Source: JAPUDQ01 sp964532145
Lineage (GTDB): Bacteria; Patescibacteriota; Saccharimonadia; Saccharimonadales; Saccharimonadaceae
Assembly (NCBI GenBank): GCA_964532145.1
Contig: CAZHGM010000026.1
Location: forward strand, 1-13,009
Direction: 5' to 3'
Length of the DNA stretch: 13,009 bases
The notes beneath the pieces are model-generated. The model worked only from the letters and a program-made list of their open reading frames with translations. It ran no database searches and was not told where the DNA came from. How positions within the stretch are numbered: the first letter of the stretch is position 1; every line of letters begins with the position of its first letter. This document shows positions 6,926 through 12,811 of this stretch, in pieces. Position numbers and translations under genes: made by a program.

Positions 6926-6967
6926 CGTAAGTATGCCGCGTTTATCTCGCGGCATACTTACGTTTTT
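6926..6967 (+). terminator. Strong intrinsic terminator, 15-bp perfect stem
   Basis: CGTAAGTATGCCGCG (6926-6940) and its exact reverse complement (6948-6962) enclose a 7-base loop. TTTTTAT follows on the plus strand, so it terminates the YegP-like gene. The TAA stop of the opposing YdjM-like gene (6958-6960) lies inside the right arm. On the minus strand the stem is followed by only GGTATTTC, a poorer U-tract. Confidence 0.92.
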
Positions 6968-7455
6968 ATACGAAACCGCCGCCAAATAAGCCCGTCAAGT
7001 AACAGATGTGAGAAATACCCTGCCACCGCCGCACCGTAATATATCAGACTGATCGCCAAAACTTTGTCGTTGGCAAGATATGGCACCAACACGATCGGTA
7101 GCGGCACAAGTAACATCGCCCATTTGCTATGCGTCCAGCCCCGATGATGTGTCACAATCGGCAGCATCGCAATCAGGCCGAGATAGGCCGCTGCCTGCCA
7201 ATAATGATTCCAAACGAGCAATGCATCGACGCCAAATGCCAGATAAAAAAATATATCCTGCGCCTTGCTGTTAGTATCGACATCAGGAAAGAGCGCAAAT
7301 AGTTGCGCTATCAAAAACACCGCCGCCAGGGCCTGCCAATCATTAAGCAGTCCGGCATATTCTGCAAACTGCTCCACCGGCACAAACATCATCACGCCGG
7401 CATACACCGTTCCCGCCACGACACCGCCCGCGATATGCCCACGATAATTCGCCAT
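6958..7455 (-). CDS. YdjM/DUF457-type inner-membrane metal-dependent hydrolase
   Basis: 165 residues with four or five membrane helices and the conserved polar residues of the YdjM/DUF457 family: H7 at the N-terminus, FPDVD with D58 and D60, THHRGWTHS with H103, H104 and H109, and H150/D154 in YFSHLLLDG. These would cluster at the membrane face and bind metal; members are annotated as putative membrane-bound hydrolases without a proven substrate. It begins 8 bases after the stop of the MFS gene, so the two are probably co-transcribed. Only a weak purine stretch (GTGAGTGAA), overlapping the upstream stop, serves as ribosome binding site. The gene's last codons and stop form part of the convergent terminator stem. 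Confidence 0.88.
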   Translation of the reverse strand: MANYRGHIAGGVVAGTVYAGVMMFVPVEQFAEYAGLLNDWQALAAVFLIAQLFALFPDVDTNSKAQDIFFYLAFGVDALLVWNHYWQAAAYLGLIAMLPIVTHHRGWTHSKWAMLLVPLPIVLVPYLANDKVLAISLIYYGAAVAGYFSHLLLDGLIWRRFRIKT

Positions 7456-7463
7456 ATATTTCG

Positions 7464-8684
7464 CTATTCACTCACTTTCAGAAGTTCTTGCGCAGAAATC
7501 ATTGCGGGTTTTCGTTCTTGCCACACGTAATATATGGTTGAAACGACAACTAAGATTGTCCACCCAATGAGATAGTATTCAAGATGATGAATGCCGTTTA
7601 GCCAGCCGATTAACGGTGCCAAGAGAGCGTAAGGCAGCGACTTGAGAAGCGACGCAAACGAAAGCACCGTTGCACGATGAGCAGGTGCCGCATGCCGGTT
7701 GAGAATTTCGCTCATAAACGGATAGAGGATATGCTCCGCTACATGCATATAGACAACCACCAGTAGCCCTATCTTTCCTATCGGAAATACTGTGGCAGCT
7801 AAACAGGCTGCTGCAATCCCCGATATCGTAATCAAAAACCGCTTTTCGGAGATAGTTTGGTTCTTTCTCATCAAATATTTAAGCACCGCGATCGTCACGA
7901 TATTTGACGATGCCACAATGACTGATCCCCAAAAGGCATCGAACGTAAAACGATCAACTAGCACTGGTCGTAGCAGTCCAAAACCAACGGTGTAAAACAG
8001 TCCCTGCACCGAGAATATCAGCGGTAAATATGGCCGTAATTCGGGTTTCGTAAACTCATGATATCCTTGCTTGATCATGCCGAGATATTCCTGGATTGAG
8101 CTTTTGAATGTCATCTTTACTTTCTCAATTTTAGGATCATGCATGCCCCACAAGGCGGCGGCTGCTAACGCAAATGAAGCCGCATTGAGATACCAAGCCA
8201 GCCGATAATCAATTGAGTACAACGCCCCGCCTGCGATGAGCGCGACAAACGCTGCCAGACGAGAAGCCTGGACTCCTCGCATAACCACATGCCGCCATTC
8301 ATGTGAGTCTTTTTTAAATTTTAATGCATCAAAAAATAGTGCGTCATCCGCCCCCGACGTAAAGGCAATACCAAAGAGGAAAATAATTTGCCCGATGAGT
8401 ATCGGCGTAAAAGAACTGCTGAGCCCTTGCGTTAAGAACCCTGCCGCCATTAGTAGCATACCAATTTTAACGATACGAGCTCTGCCTAGCATATCAGCAA
8501 GAGCACCGGAAGGAATTTCCGCCAAAATCCCGATAACAAACGCTATGCCGTCCAAGAGACCAATTTGCTGATCGCTCATAAACAGACGATAGAAAAAGAA
8601 CCACGACACCCCAATAAAATACATGCTGCGAAACGCCTGATATATCACGTATCGCCGCGATAGACTGATTTGTTCTTGGGTCAT
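7464..8684 (-). CDS. Major facilitator superfamily transporter
   Basis: 406 residues with about 12 hydrophobic helices. The MFS motif A is present in the loop after helix 2: GALADMLGRAR at residues 60-70, with the expected D and R residues. A long cytoplasmic loop (about residues 185-215, rich in K and E) divides the two six-helix halves. This is a secondary transporter in the cytoplasmic membrane, driven by an ion gradient; drug or metabolite efflux is possible, but the substrate cannot be read from sequence. ATG at 8684 follows a perfect TATAAT by 10 bases without a Shine-Dalgarno, suggesting a leader of only a few bases. The YdjM-like gene follows 8 bases after its TGA. Confidence 0.93.
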   Translation of the reverse strand: MTQEQISLSRRYVIYQAFRSMYFIGVSWFFFYRLFMSDQQIGLLDGIAFVIGILAEIPSGALADMLGRARIVKIGMLLMAAGFLTQGLSSSFTPILIGQIIFLFGIAFTSGADDALFFDALKFKKDSHEWRHVVMRGVQASRLAAFVALIAGGALYSIDYRLAWYLNAASFALAAAALWGMHDPKIEKVKMTFKSSIQEYLGMIKQGYHEFTKPELRPYLPLIFSVQGLFYTVGFGLLRPVLVDRFTFDAFWGSVIVASSNIVTIAVLKYLMRKNQTISEKRFLITISGIAAACLAATVFPIGKIGLLVVVYMHVAEHILYPFMSEILNRHAAPAHRATVLSFASLLKSLPYALLAPLIGWLNGIHHLEYYLIGWTILVVVSTIYYVWQERKPAMISAQELLKVSE

Positions 8685-8694
8685 GATAGATTAC

Positions 8695-8700
8695 ATTATA
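8695..8700 (-). promoter_or_regulatory. Consensus -10 of the MFS-ydjM operon
   Basis: A perfect TATAAT on the minus strand ends 10 bases before the MFS ATG. No clear -35 is visible. The predicted start site is 3-5 bases before the start codon. Confidence 0.55.
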
Positions 8701-8748
8701 CCGTAGCAAACTGCTTATCGTTGCTCACGATGGCTATTTCTGATTTAC

Positions 8749-8754
8749 TATAAA
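8749..8754 (+). promoter_or_regulatory. Possible -10 of the small membrane protein gene
   Basis: TATAAA lies 28 bases before the ATG at 8783, allowing a leader of about 20 bases that includes the GGAAGGA ribosome binding site. There is no clear -35 hexamer. Confidence 0.35.
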
Positions 8755-8782
8755 TATTGGTCTCACTACGGAAGGAATGACC

Positions 8783-9052
8783 ATGAAAAAGATCGGTGAC
8801 ACAGGCATCGTCAGACGTCTTGGATGGGTATATCTAGCAGGAGCAGGCGCCCTCCGGGCTTACATAGCCTTGGATGATCACACCCATCCATCGTCCTCTC
8901 CCCCGGCGTCATTTGAAGAGCGCCTGCTCGAACAATCCCAGCTGCTTGGCGCAAGTCTGCTCTGGCCGGGATTTGTCGGGCTCGTTGCCATCGACATGAT
9001 AAAAGATGTCATGGCGCGACGGCGATACCAAGATGGACAATTCCACTACTAA
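8783..9052 (+). CDS. Small predicted membrane protein, 89 residues, unknown function
   Basis: Begins MKKIGDTGIVRRLGWVYLAG. Two hydrophobic stretches are visible, about residues 13-30 (LGWVYLAGAGALRAYIAL) and about 52-70 (LLGASLLWPGFVGLVAIDM). A polar, serine- and proline-rich loop separates them and a basic tail follows. It is probably a two-helix membrane protein. I do not recognise the family. An ATG at 8777 is in frame, but GGAAGGA (8770-8776) would touch it; the same element is 6 bases from the ATG at 8783, so the latter is preferred. A hairpin immediately follows the stop. The ribosome binding site and terminator support a real gene despite the lack of a known family. Confidence 0.7.
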   Translation: MKKIGDTGIVRRLGWVYLAGAGALRAYIALDDHTHPSSSPPASFEERLLEQSQLLGASLLWPGFVGLVAIDMIKDVMARRRYQDGQFHY

Positions 9053-9096
9053 GCCCCGCTGGCTCCCACACGGTTGAGCCTCACGCGGGGCTCAAC
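9053..9096 (+). terminator. Composite hairpin terminator between convergent genes
   Basis: Two alternative stems exist. AGCCCCGC (9052-9059) pairs with GCGGGGCT (9085-9092), with an inner GGCTC/GAGCC stem. Alternatively GTTGAGCC (9073-9080) pairs perfectly with GGCTCAAC (9089-9096), followed by TTATATTT on the plus strand. The second resembles an intrinsic terminator for the small membrane protein gene; the first could serve the opposing C39-like gene, though without a good U-tract. Confidence 0.6.
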
Positions 9097-9108
9097 TTAT
9101 ATTTGGGT

Positions 9109-9534
9109 TCAATATATTGCGTAGTATGGCTCGCCGGGTAGCACATGCCTGACACCAACTCGTGCCTGCCGTATGTCCGGATCATCGTGCATGTTGATCC
9201 ACGGGTCGATCCAACCCTCAGGCATTTTCAGTAAATAATGCTGATACGGATATAATTCAGACCTCACGAGCAACACGATCACCCCCTTTATCTCAGGGTT
9301 CGACCCTGAGATAATTGCATGACGTACTGGCGGTTTGATATGATGCAGTCTCGCCTCAACCCCGCCACGTCGCAGCGCCTCAACAATATATTTGCATTTG
9401 TACCCGATGGTTTTCGCATCCCCCGGCCGATCAAATAGCTGTAATGCTTGTGTATACGAAATTCCTAAACGATTTGCCACGCACGCCACGCCACACCCCA
9501 TCACATCTTCCTGCGCCACATATTTCTTCACCAT
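9109..9534 (-). CDS. Stand-alone C39-like (papain-fold) cysteine peptidase
   Basis: 141 residues. The N-terminus carries the C39 signature: Q8 (oxyanion hole), then GCGVAC with C14 as candidate nucleophile (the usual form is DCGAAC), followed by the helix LGISYTQALQLF. Candidate catalytic partners are H99 in YQHYLLK and D110 in GWIDPW, in the expected order and spacing. C39 peptidases usually form the N-terminal part of bacteriocin ABC exporters and cut after double-glycine leaders. This protein has no membrane or ATPase domain and no signal peptide, so it would act in the cytoplasm on an unknown substrate. The gene has no Shine-Dalgarno; a promoter with -10 ending 6 bases before the ATG suggests a leaderless mRNA. 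Family assignment is fairly sure, function unknown. Confidence 0.82.
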   Translation of the reverse strand: MVKKYVAQEDVMGCGVACVANRLGISYTQALQLFDRPGDAKTIGYKCKYIVEALRRGGVEARLHHIKPPVRHAIISGSNPEIKGVIVLLVRSELYPYQHYLLKMPEGWIDPWINMHDDPDIRQARVGVRHVLPGEPYYAIY

Positions 9535-9540
9535 GTGACC

Positions 9541-9568
9541 AGTGTAGAATTTATAATTTTATTAACAA
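9541..9568 (-). promoter_or_regulatory. Promoter of the C39-like gene
   Basis: On the minus strand TTGTTA (9568-9563), a 16-base AT-rich spacer and TACACT (9546-9541). The -10 ends 6 bases before the ATG at 9534, so the predicted start site is at or within a base of the A of the start codon. Confidence 0.6.
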
Positions 9569-9636
9569 GCATATTACATTAAACATGTGTCAGATAACGC
9601 TCGATCGGATACTATGTGACACAAAACAGAATAATA

Positions 9637-9675
9637 AGGTACCCCCAGGCTTGGTCGGTTCTTGGGAACGTACCT
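9637..9675 (-). terminator. Probable terminator of the lysS operon
   Basis: Just downstream of the YdcF-like gene, AGGTAC (9675-9670) pairs with GTACCT (9642-9637) and inner CCCA with TGGG, around a 15-base loop. On the minus strand it is followed by TATTATTCTGTTTT, a U-rich tail. The stem is short and interrupted, so confidence is moderate. Confidence 0.5.
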
Positions 9676-9677
9676 GC

Positions 9678-10337
9678 TTAAAAGTCTATCAAATGCTTAG
9701 TGTATCCTGCTGCAATGAGTCTTTCATAGGCCGCGCGGACATCATCAGGTATTTCCTGCTCTATTTGAAATCCTCGCGCTGGAAATTCAATGATGCGCTG
9801 CAGATTACCAACCATGATATTGATAAACAGTTCTTTTGAAATCGAATCTGTCACATGTTGTTCATAGGTTAGTTTCGGCGATGTTACCATAATATCCACA
9901 CTATGTGCGTCCGGCCACTGCTTCATGTAGGTAGCATACAAACGGCGTTCCGTGTATGGTTTTGTCACGGCGATGATTGATCGAGGATGAATGTCTTTTT
10001 CTTGCAGCAAACTGATCGTGTTCAAAATATTTTGCACCGTATATGTCGAATCCTTTTCCAGTAGAATTTTCGACTCATCCACGCCCATCTTGAGCGCAAC
10101 TTCTCGAAATCTCTCCGCTTCAGATAGTTTCTGCGTGTATTTCGTCACTTTGCCGAGACCGCCGGTAAATACCAGTAGTGTTCCGTAGCCATCCAGCATC
10201 AGCTGCGTTGAACGCTCTGCCACACGCGTATCCAGACAACCATGTCCAATAATCACATCTGCTGGATGCAACTTCATATCCATACGCATGTAATTCAAAA
10301 TTTTTCGTGCATTCTCGTCAACCGAGTTGACTACCAC
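9678..10337 (-). CDS. YdcF/DUF218 family protein
   Basis: 219 residues with the DUF218 pattern. A strand ADVIIGHG (26-33) is followed by D36, R38, E41 and R42 in a helix, then LLVFTGG (54-60), SEAERFREVALKMGV (72-86) and ILLEKDSTYTVQN (91-103), the usual 'E-S-x-x-T-x-x-N' loop. No membrane helix is seen, so it is the cytoplasmic YdcF-like type; E. coli YdcF has been reported to bind S-adenosylmethionine, but a reaction is not established. The start is a GTG at 10337 that shares its first base with the TAG of the preceding 59-codon gene (TAGTG), with GAGGA 7 bases upstream. It is the last gene of the lysS-headed unit and is followed by a probable terminator. Confidence 0.88.
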   Translation of the reverse strand: MVVNSVDENARKILNYMRMDMKLHPADVIIGHGCLDTRVAERSTQLMLDGYGTLLVFTGGLGKVTKYTQKLSEAERFREVALKMGVDESKILLEKDSTYTVQNILNTISLLQEKDIHPRSIIAVTKPYTERRLYATYMKQWPDAHSVDIMVTSPKLTYEQHVTDSISKELFINIMVGNLQRIIEFPARGFQIEQEIPDDVRAAYERLIAAGYTKHLIDF

Positions 10338-10516
10338 TATTTTTCCTCAGCGGCCTTAAGAACTTTTCGCTGTTCGTATTTTGCAACTTTTGCTGCTTTT
10401 TTGAGTAAGGCTACCTTATCCTGTTTTGGAGCATCACGAAAAAATGCCGAGTAATCAGCCTGCCGAAAATAAAAAATCTGGAATTCGTATATCCTTGCGA
10501 CAACTGCATCTATCAT
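10337..10516 (-). CDS. 59-residue hypothetical protein overlapping both neighbours
   Basis: A short ORF starting MIDAVVARIYEFQIFYFRQ and ending KVLKAAEEK. The first half is aromatic-rich (Y, F) and the second a lysine/alanine-rich, probably helical, basic tail. I do not recognise it. Its ATG overlaps the TGA of the upstream zeta-like kinase (ATGA) and its TAG overlaps the GTG of the downstream YdcF-like gene (TAGTG). Such exact coupling on both sides is strong evidence that it is translated. AAAGGG about 10 bases upstream may add a weak ribosome binding site. Position next to a zeta-type kinase raises the possibility of a partner or antidote protein, but nothing in the sequence shows this. 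Confidence 0.75.
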   Translation of the reverse strand: MIDAVVARIYEFQIFYFRQADYSAFFRDAPKQDKVALLKKAAKVAKYEQRKVLKAAEEK

Positions 10517-11217
10517 GATAGTAGCCCTTTCAATTCGTCTTTATTATAACTTTTTTCCAAGTATGATTCAATCTCTACAACATCCACTATCACCTTCTCA
10601 TCATCCGCATTTATATTTTTTATCACCAACGTTATTTCTACAGCATCACCAAACTCGTTTTTAACGCTGCGAATATTTTGTTTGGAATTGATATAAGCAT
10701 CTATAAAAACTGATGCGGGGACAATGCGTCCTTCGGTCTTTTCACGTATTTTTGTAAAATGCCATGCCTGCTGCGGTTCTTGATACACAAAAACTATCTC
10801 AGGCTTAAAGTTATGACGTATCGCACGTTTGATATTCATAAGCGAATTCGCATAAGCAAATGTACCGTCTAGAAGAAAGGGGATGTTTTTGGCAAATGCT
10901 CGATCAAGTATTTTTTGAACAGCAACCGTCGCAGCATTTTGAAATACATAAGCATTCGTTCCATCATAACCAGGGATTTTGCACCTAAAATCATCGGCAT
11001 CAATACGCAATGGTTGTTTTTCAAAGTTTAGGAGTAACAGTTTTGAAATCTCAGTTTTACCCGCCCCCGGTGTACCAGCCATGAACAAAGCGACGGGCAA
11101 TGATGCGCTTGCATAATCTACACCACCCACCATATCGAGGAATATATCGTTAATATTATCTTTGATCCAGTCAACCGCCTTTTGTGACTGCGCGCGTTCT
11201 TCTTTAGATAATTCCAT
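10513..11217 (-). CDS. Zeta-toxin-like P-loop kinase
   Basis: 234 residues. Walker A GTPGAGKT at 48-55; RIDADDFR with D73, D75 and D76 (71-78), the position of the catalytic aspartate in zeta/PezT kinases; the LLDGTF loop (115-120); and a later EGRIVP segment (162-167) matching the lid region. This fits the zeta toxin family (PF06414-like). Characterised zeta toxins phosphorylate UDP-N-acetylglucosamine and block wall synthesis; whether this one does is unknown. The gene starts 5 bases after the lysS stop and has no Shine-Dalgarno. By my count, sampled 60-base lines are about 33-37% G+C here, against 48-63% in lysS lines, suggesting later acquisition. No epsilon-type antitoxin precedes it; a 59-residue ORF overlaps its end. 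Confidence 0.85.
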   Translation of the reverse strand: MELSKEERAQSQKAVDWIKDNINDIFLDMVGGVDYASASLPVALFMAGTPGAGKTEISKLLLLNFEKQPLRIDADDFRCKIPGYDGTNAYVFQNAATVAVQKILDRAFAKNIPFLLDGTFAYANSLMNIKRAIRHNFKPEIVFVYQEPQQAWHFTKIREKTEGRIVPASVFIDAYINSKQNIRSVKNEFGDAVEITLVIKNINADDEKVIVDVVEIESYLEKSYNKDELKGLLS

Positions 11218-11222
11218 GTGAT

Positions 11223-12752
11223 TTACAGTTTAATTTCCGGGTAAATCCCACGCGTGACGTCATCAATTTCACGGCGAAGTTGCGGGAATGGGATGCCTTC
11301 GCGGGCGGTGATGCCTTCAAGCGACCAGAATACGCGCTCGGAGTAGCCGAGGCCACAAGCAGGCGGCATGCCATACTCAAGCGCTTCAACATAGTCGATA
11401 TCGAGCATTTGTGCTTCATCGTCGCCAGCATCACGCATGGCCTGCTGTTCTTTGAACCGGTTCAACTGATCGACTGGGTCGTTAAGCTCACTGAAGGCTT
11501 TGCACATCTCCGAACCGCCGAACACTAAATTAAATTGTTCGCTCAGACGGTCATTGCCGCGCTGGACTTTGGCGAGCGGCTGCATAAAGACTGGTATGTC
11601 GATGAGGAATGCCGGACCAGCGAGCGATTTGCGGTATTTTTTCCAGAGCTTGTCGAGGCTACGGATGCGGTTGTCGGCTTTTTCAACTTCGAGTTTGTGC
11701 TCGCGGAGCTTGTTTTGGATATCCTCCATGGATGACTCAAACACGTCGATGTCGTACTGCTCACGCAGTACGTCGATGAAACTGATACGCGGGAAATGTT
11801 CGCCGTCAGCGCCAAAATCTACCACTTGGCCGTTCGCTAGCGTAAACCGTCTCGTACCCCAGGTCTGATCGCACAAGTACCGGATCATCCGCTCGGTCAG
11901 CTCCATGCCCATTTCCCAGTCAGCATACGCCCAGTACCACTCCATCGCATTGTGTTCAGGCAAATGCTCTTCGGTGTAGTTCTCGTTGCGGAACCGCGGC
12001 CCGATATCAAATACTTTTTCAAACCCCGCGACGAGGAGACGTTTGAGCGGCAATTCGTGACTGATGCGCAGATAGAAGTCTTGATCAAGTGCGTCCATGT
12101 GCGTGATAAATGGATTCGCATCGGCTCCGCCAGCTGTTGCCTCAAGTACGGTGTTGTTTATCTCGATAAAACCTTCGTTTTGAAAAAAATCGCGCGTCGC
12201 CCGCCAGAATTTGCTACGGCGGACAAACCGCTGCCGCACCTGCTCATTCACATTCATATCGACGTAGCGGCGGCGCAGTCGCTGTTCTTTGTCAGTAAAG
12301 CCTTCTTGCACGGTTGGCATCGGCCGCAAGCTCTTCGTCAAAATACGAAAACTCTTCACATGGACAGATTCTTCACCAGTCTGTGTTTTCATCACCTCAC
12401 CGGACGCCTCGACGAAATCGCCTGGGTCGAGCAACCCGATCTCATCCGGCAGCACCAGCTGGCTCTTAGCGCGGTGAGCCGCCATCGCTTCGTCTTCTTT
12501 CTTGATAAACAATTGTAGCGTCGCTCCAGTCTGGTCTTTGATCACGATAAATGCGAGCTTGCCGAATTTGCGGATCGACACGATGCGCCCGACAACTGTG
12601 ATCGTCTGGCCCTCGAACTCTCCAAACTGCTGATGAATCGTCTCGATATCGTGAGTCCGACGTGCATCTGCAGGATATGGATTGATCCCAAGTTTTTTTA
12701 TCTCCTCAAGTTTTCTGAGGCGCTCGTCGCGCAATTCTTTCAGTGTGGCCAT
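11223..12752 (-). CDS. lysS: Lysyl-tRNA synthetase, class II
   Basis: Attaches lysine to tRNA-Lys in the cytoplasm. At 509 residues it is full length (the E. coli enzyme is about 505). An OB-fold anticodon-binding domain (about 51-140: TITVVGRIVSIRKFGKLAF onward) is followed by the class II core. The core shows GFIEINNTVLEATAGGADANPF near motif 1, motif 2 with R255 and E257 in FRNENYTEEHLPEHN, and motif 3 GLGYSER (467-473). All are intact. ATG at 12752 lacks a Shine-Dalgarno; an extended -10 (TGTTACACT) ends 11 bases before it. It heads a unit continuing into the zeta-like kinase 5 bases later, and is divergent from an ABC ATPase gene 59 bases away. Confidence 0.97.
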   Translation of the reverse strand: MATLKELRDERLRKLEEIKKLGINPYPADARRTHDIETIHQQFGEFEGQTITVVGRIVSIRKFGKLAFIVIKDQTGATLQLFIKKEDEAMAAHRAKSQLVLPDEIGLLDPGDFVEASGEVMKTQTGEESVHVKSFRILTKSLRPMPTVQEGFTDKEQRLRRRYVDMNVNEQVRQRFVRRSKFWRATRDFFQNEGFIEINNTVLEATAGGADANPFITHMDALDQDFYLRISHELPLKRLLVAGFEKVFDIGPRFRNENYTEEHLPEHNAMEWYWAYADWEMGMELTERMIRYLCDQTWGTRRFTLANGQVVDFGADGEHFPRISFIDVLREQYDIDVFESSMEDIQNKLREHKLEVEKADNRIRSLDKLWKKYRKSLAGPAFLIDIPVFMQPLAKVQRGNDRLSEQFNLVFGGSEMCKAFSELNDPVDQLNRFKEQQAMRDAGDDEAQMLDIDYVEALEYGMPPACGLGYSERVFWSLEGITAREGIPFPQLRREIDDVTRGIYPEIKL

Positions 12753-12763
12753 AATTACTCACT

Positions 12764-12772
12764 AGTGTAACA
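12764..12772 (-). promoter_or_regulatory. Extended -10 promoter of lysS
   Basis: TG-T-TACACT on the minus strand ends 11 bases before the lysS ATG, predicting a leader of about 4 bases. Its upstream region overlaps that of the divergent ABC gene promoter, so the two polymerase footprints would compete. Confidence 0.5.
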
Positions 12773-12796
12773 AAAATCGCCTTAACGCGCGAGCAG

Positions 12797-12805
12797 TGCT
12801 ACTAT
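12797..12805 (+). promoter_or_regulatory. Extended -10 promoter of the right-edge ABC gene
   Basis: TG-C-TACTAT on the plus strand ends 6 bases before the ATG at 12812. There is no Shine-Dalgarno between them, so the mRNA is probably leaderless. An alternative register, TATAGA, is even closer to the ATG. Confidence 0.5.
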
Positions 12806-12811
12806 AGATAT

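Noticed and set aside
8777..8782. ATG two codons upstream in the small membrane protein gene
   Set aside because: It directly abuts the GGAAGGA element, leaving no spacing; the ATG at 8783 has normal spacing.
9444..9839. 131-codon plus-strand open frame across the C39-ydcF gap
   Set aside because: Begins antisense in the C39-like gene and ends antisense in ydcF, with no Shine-Dalgarno or recognisable domain.
11952..12518. 188-codon plus-strand open frame
   Set aside because: Wholly antisense to lysS, no ribosome binding site, sequence unlike any protein; an open shadow of a G+C-balanced coding gene.
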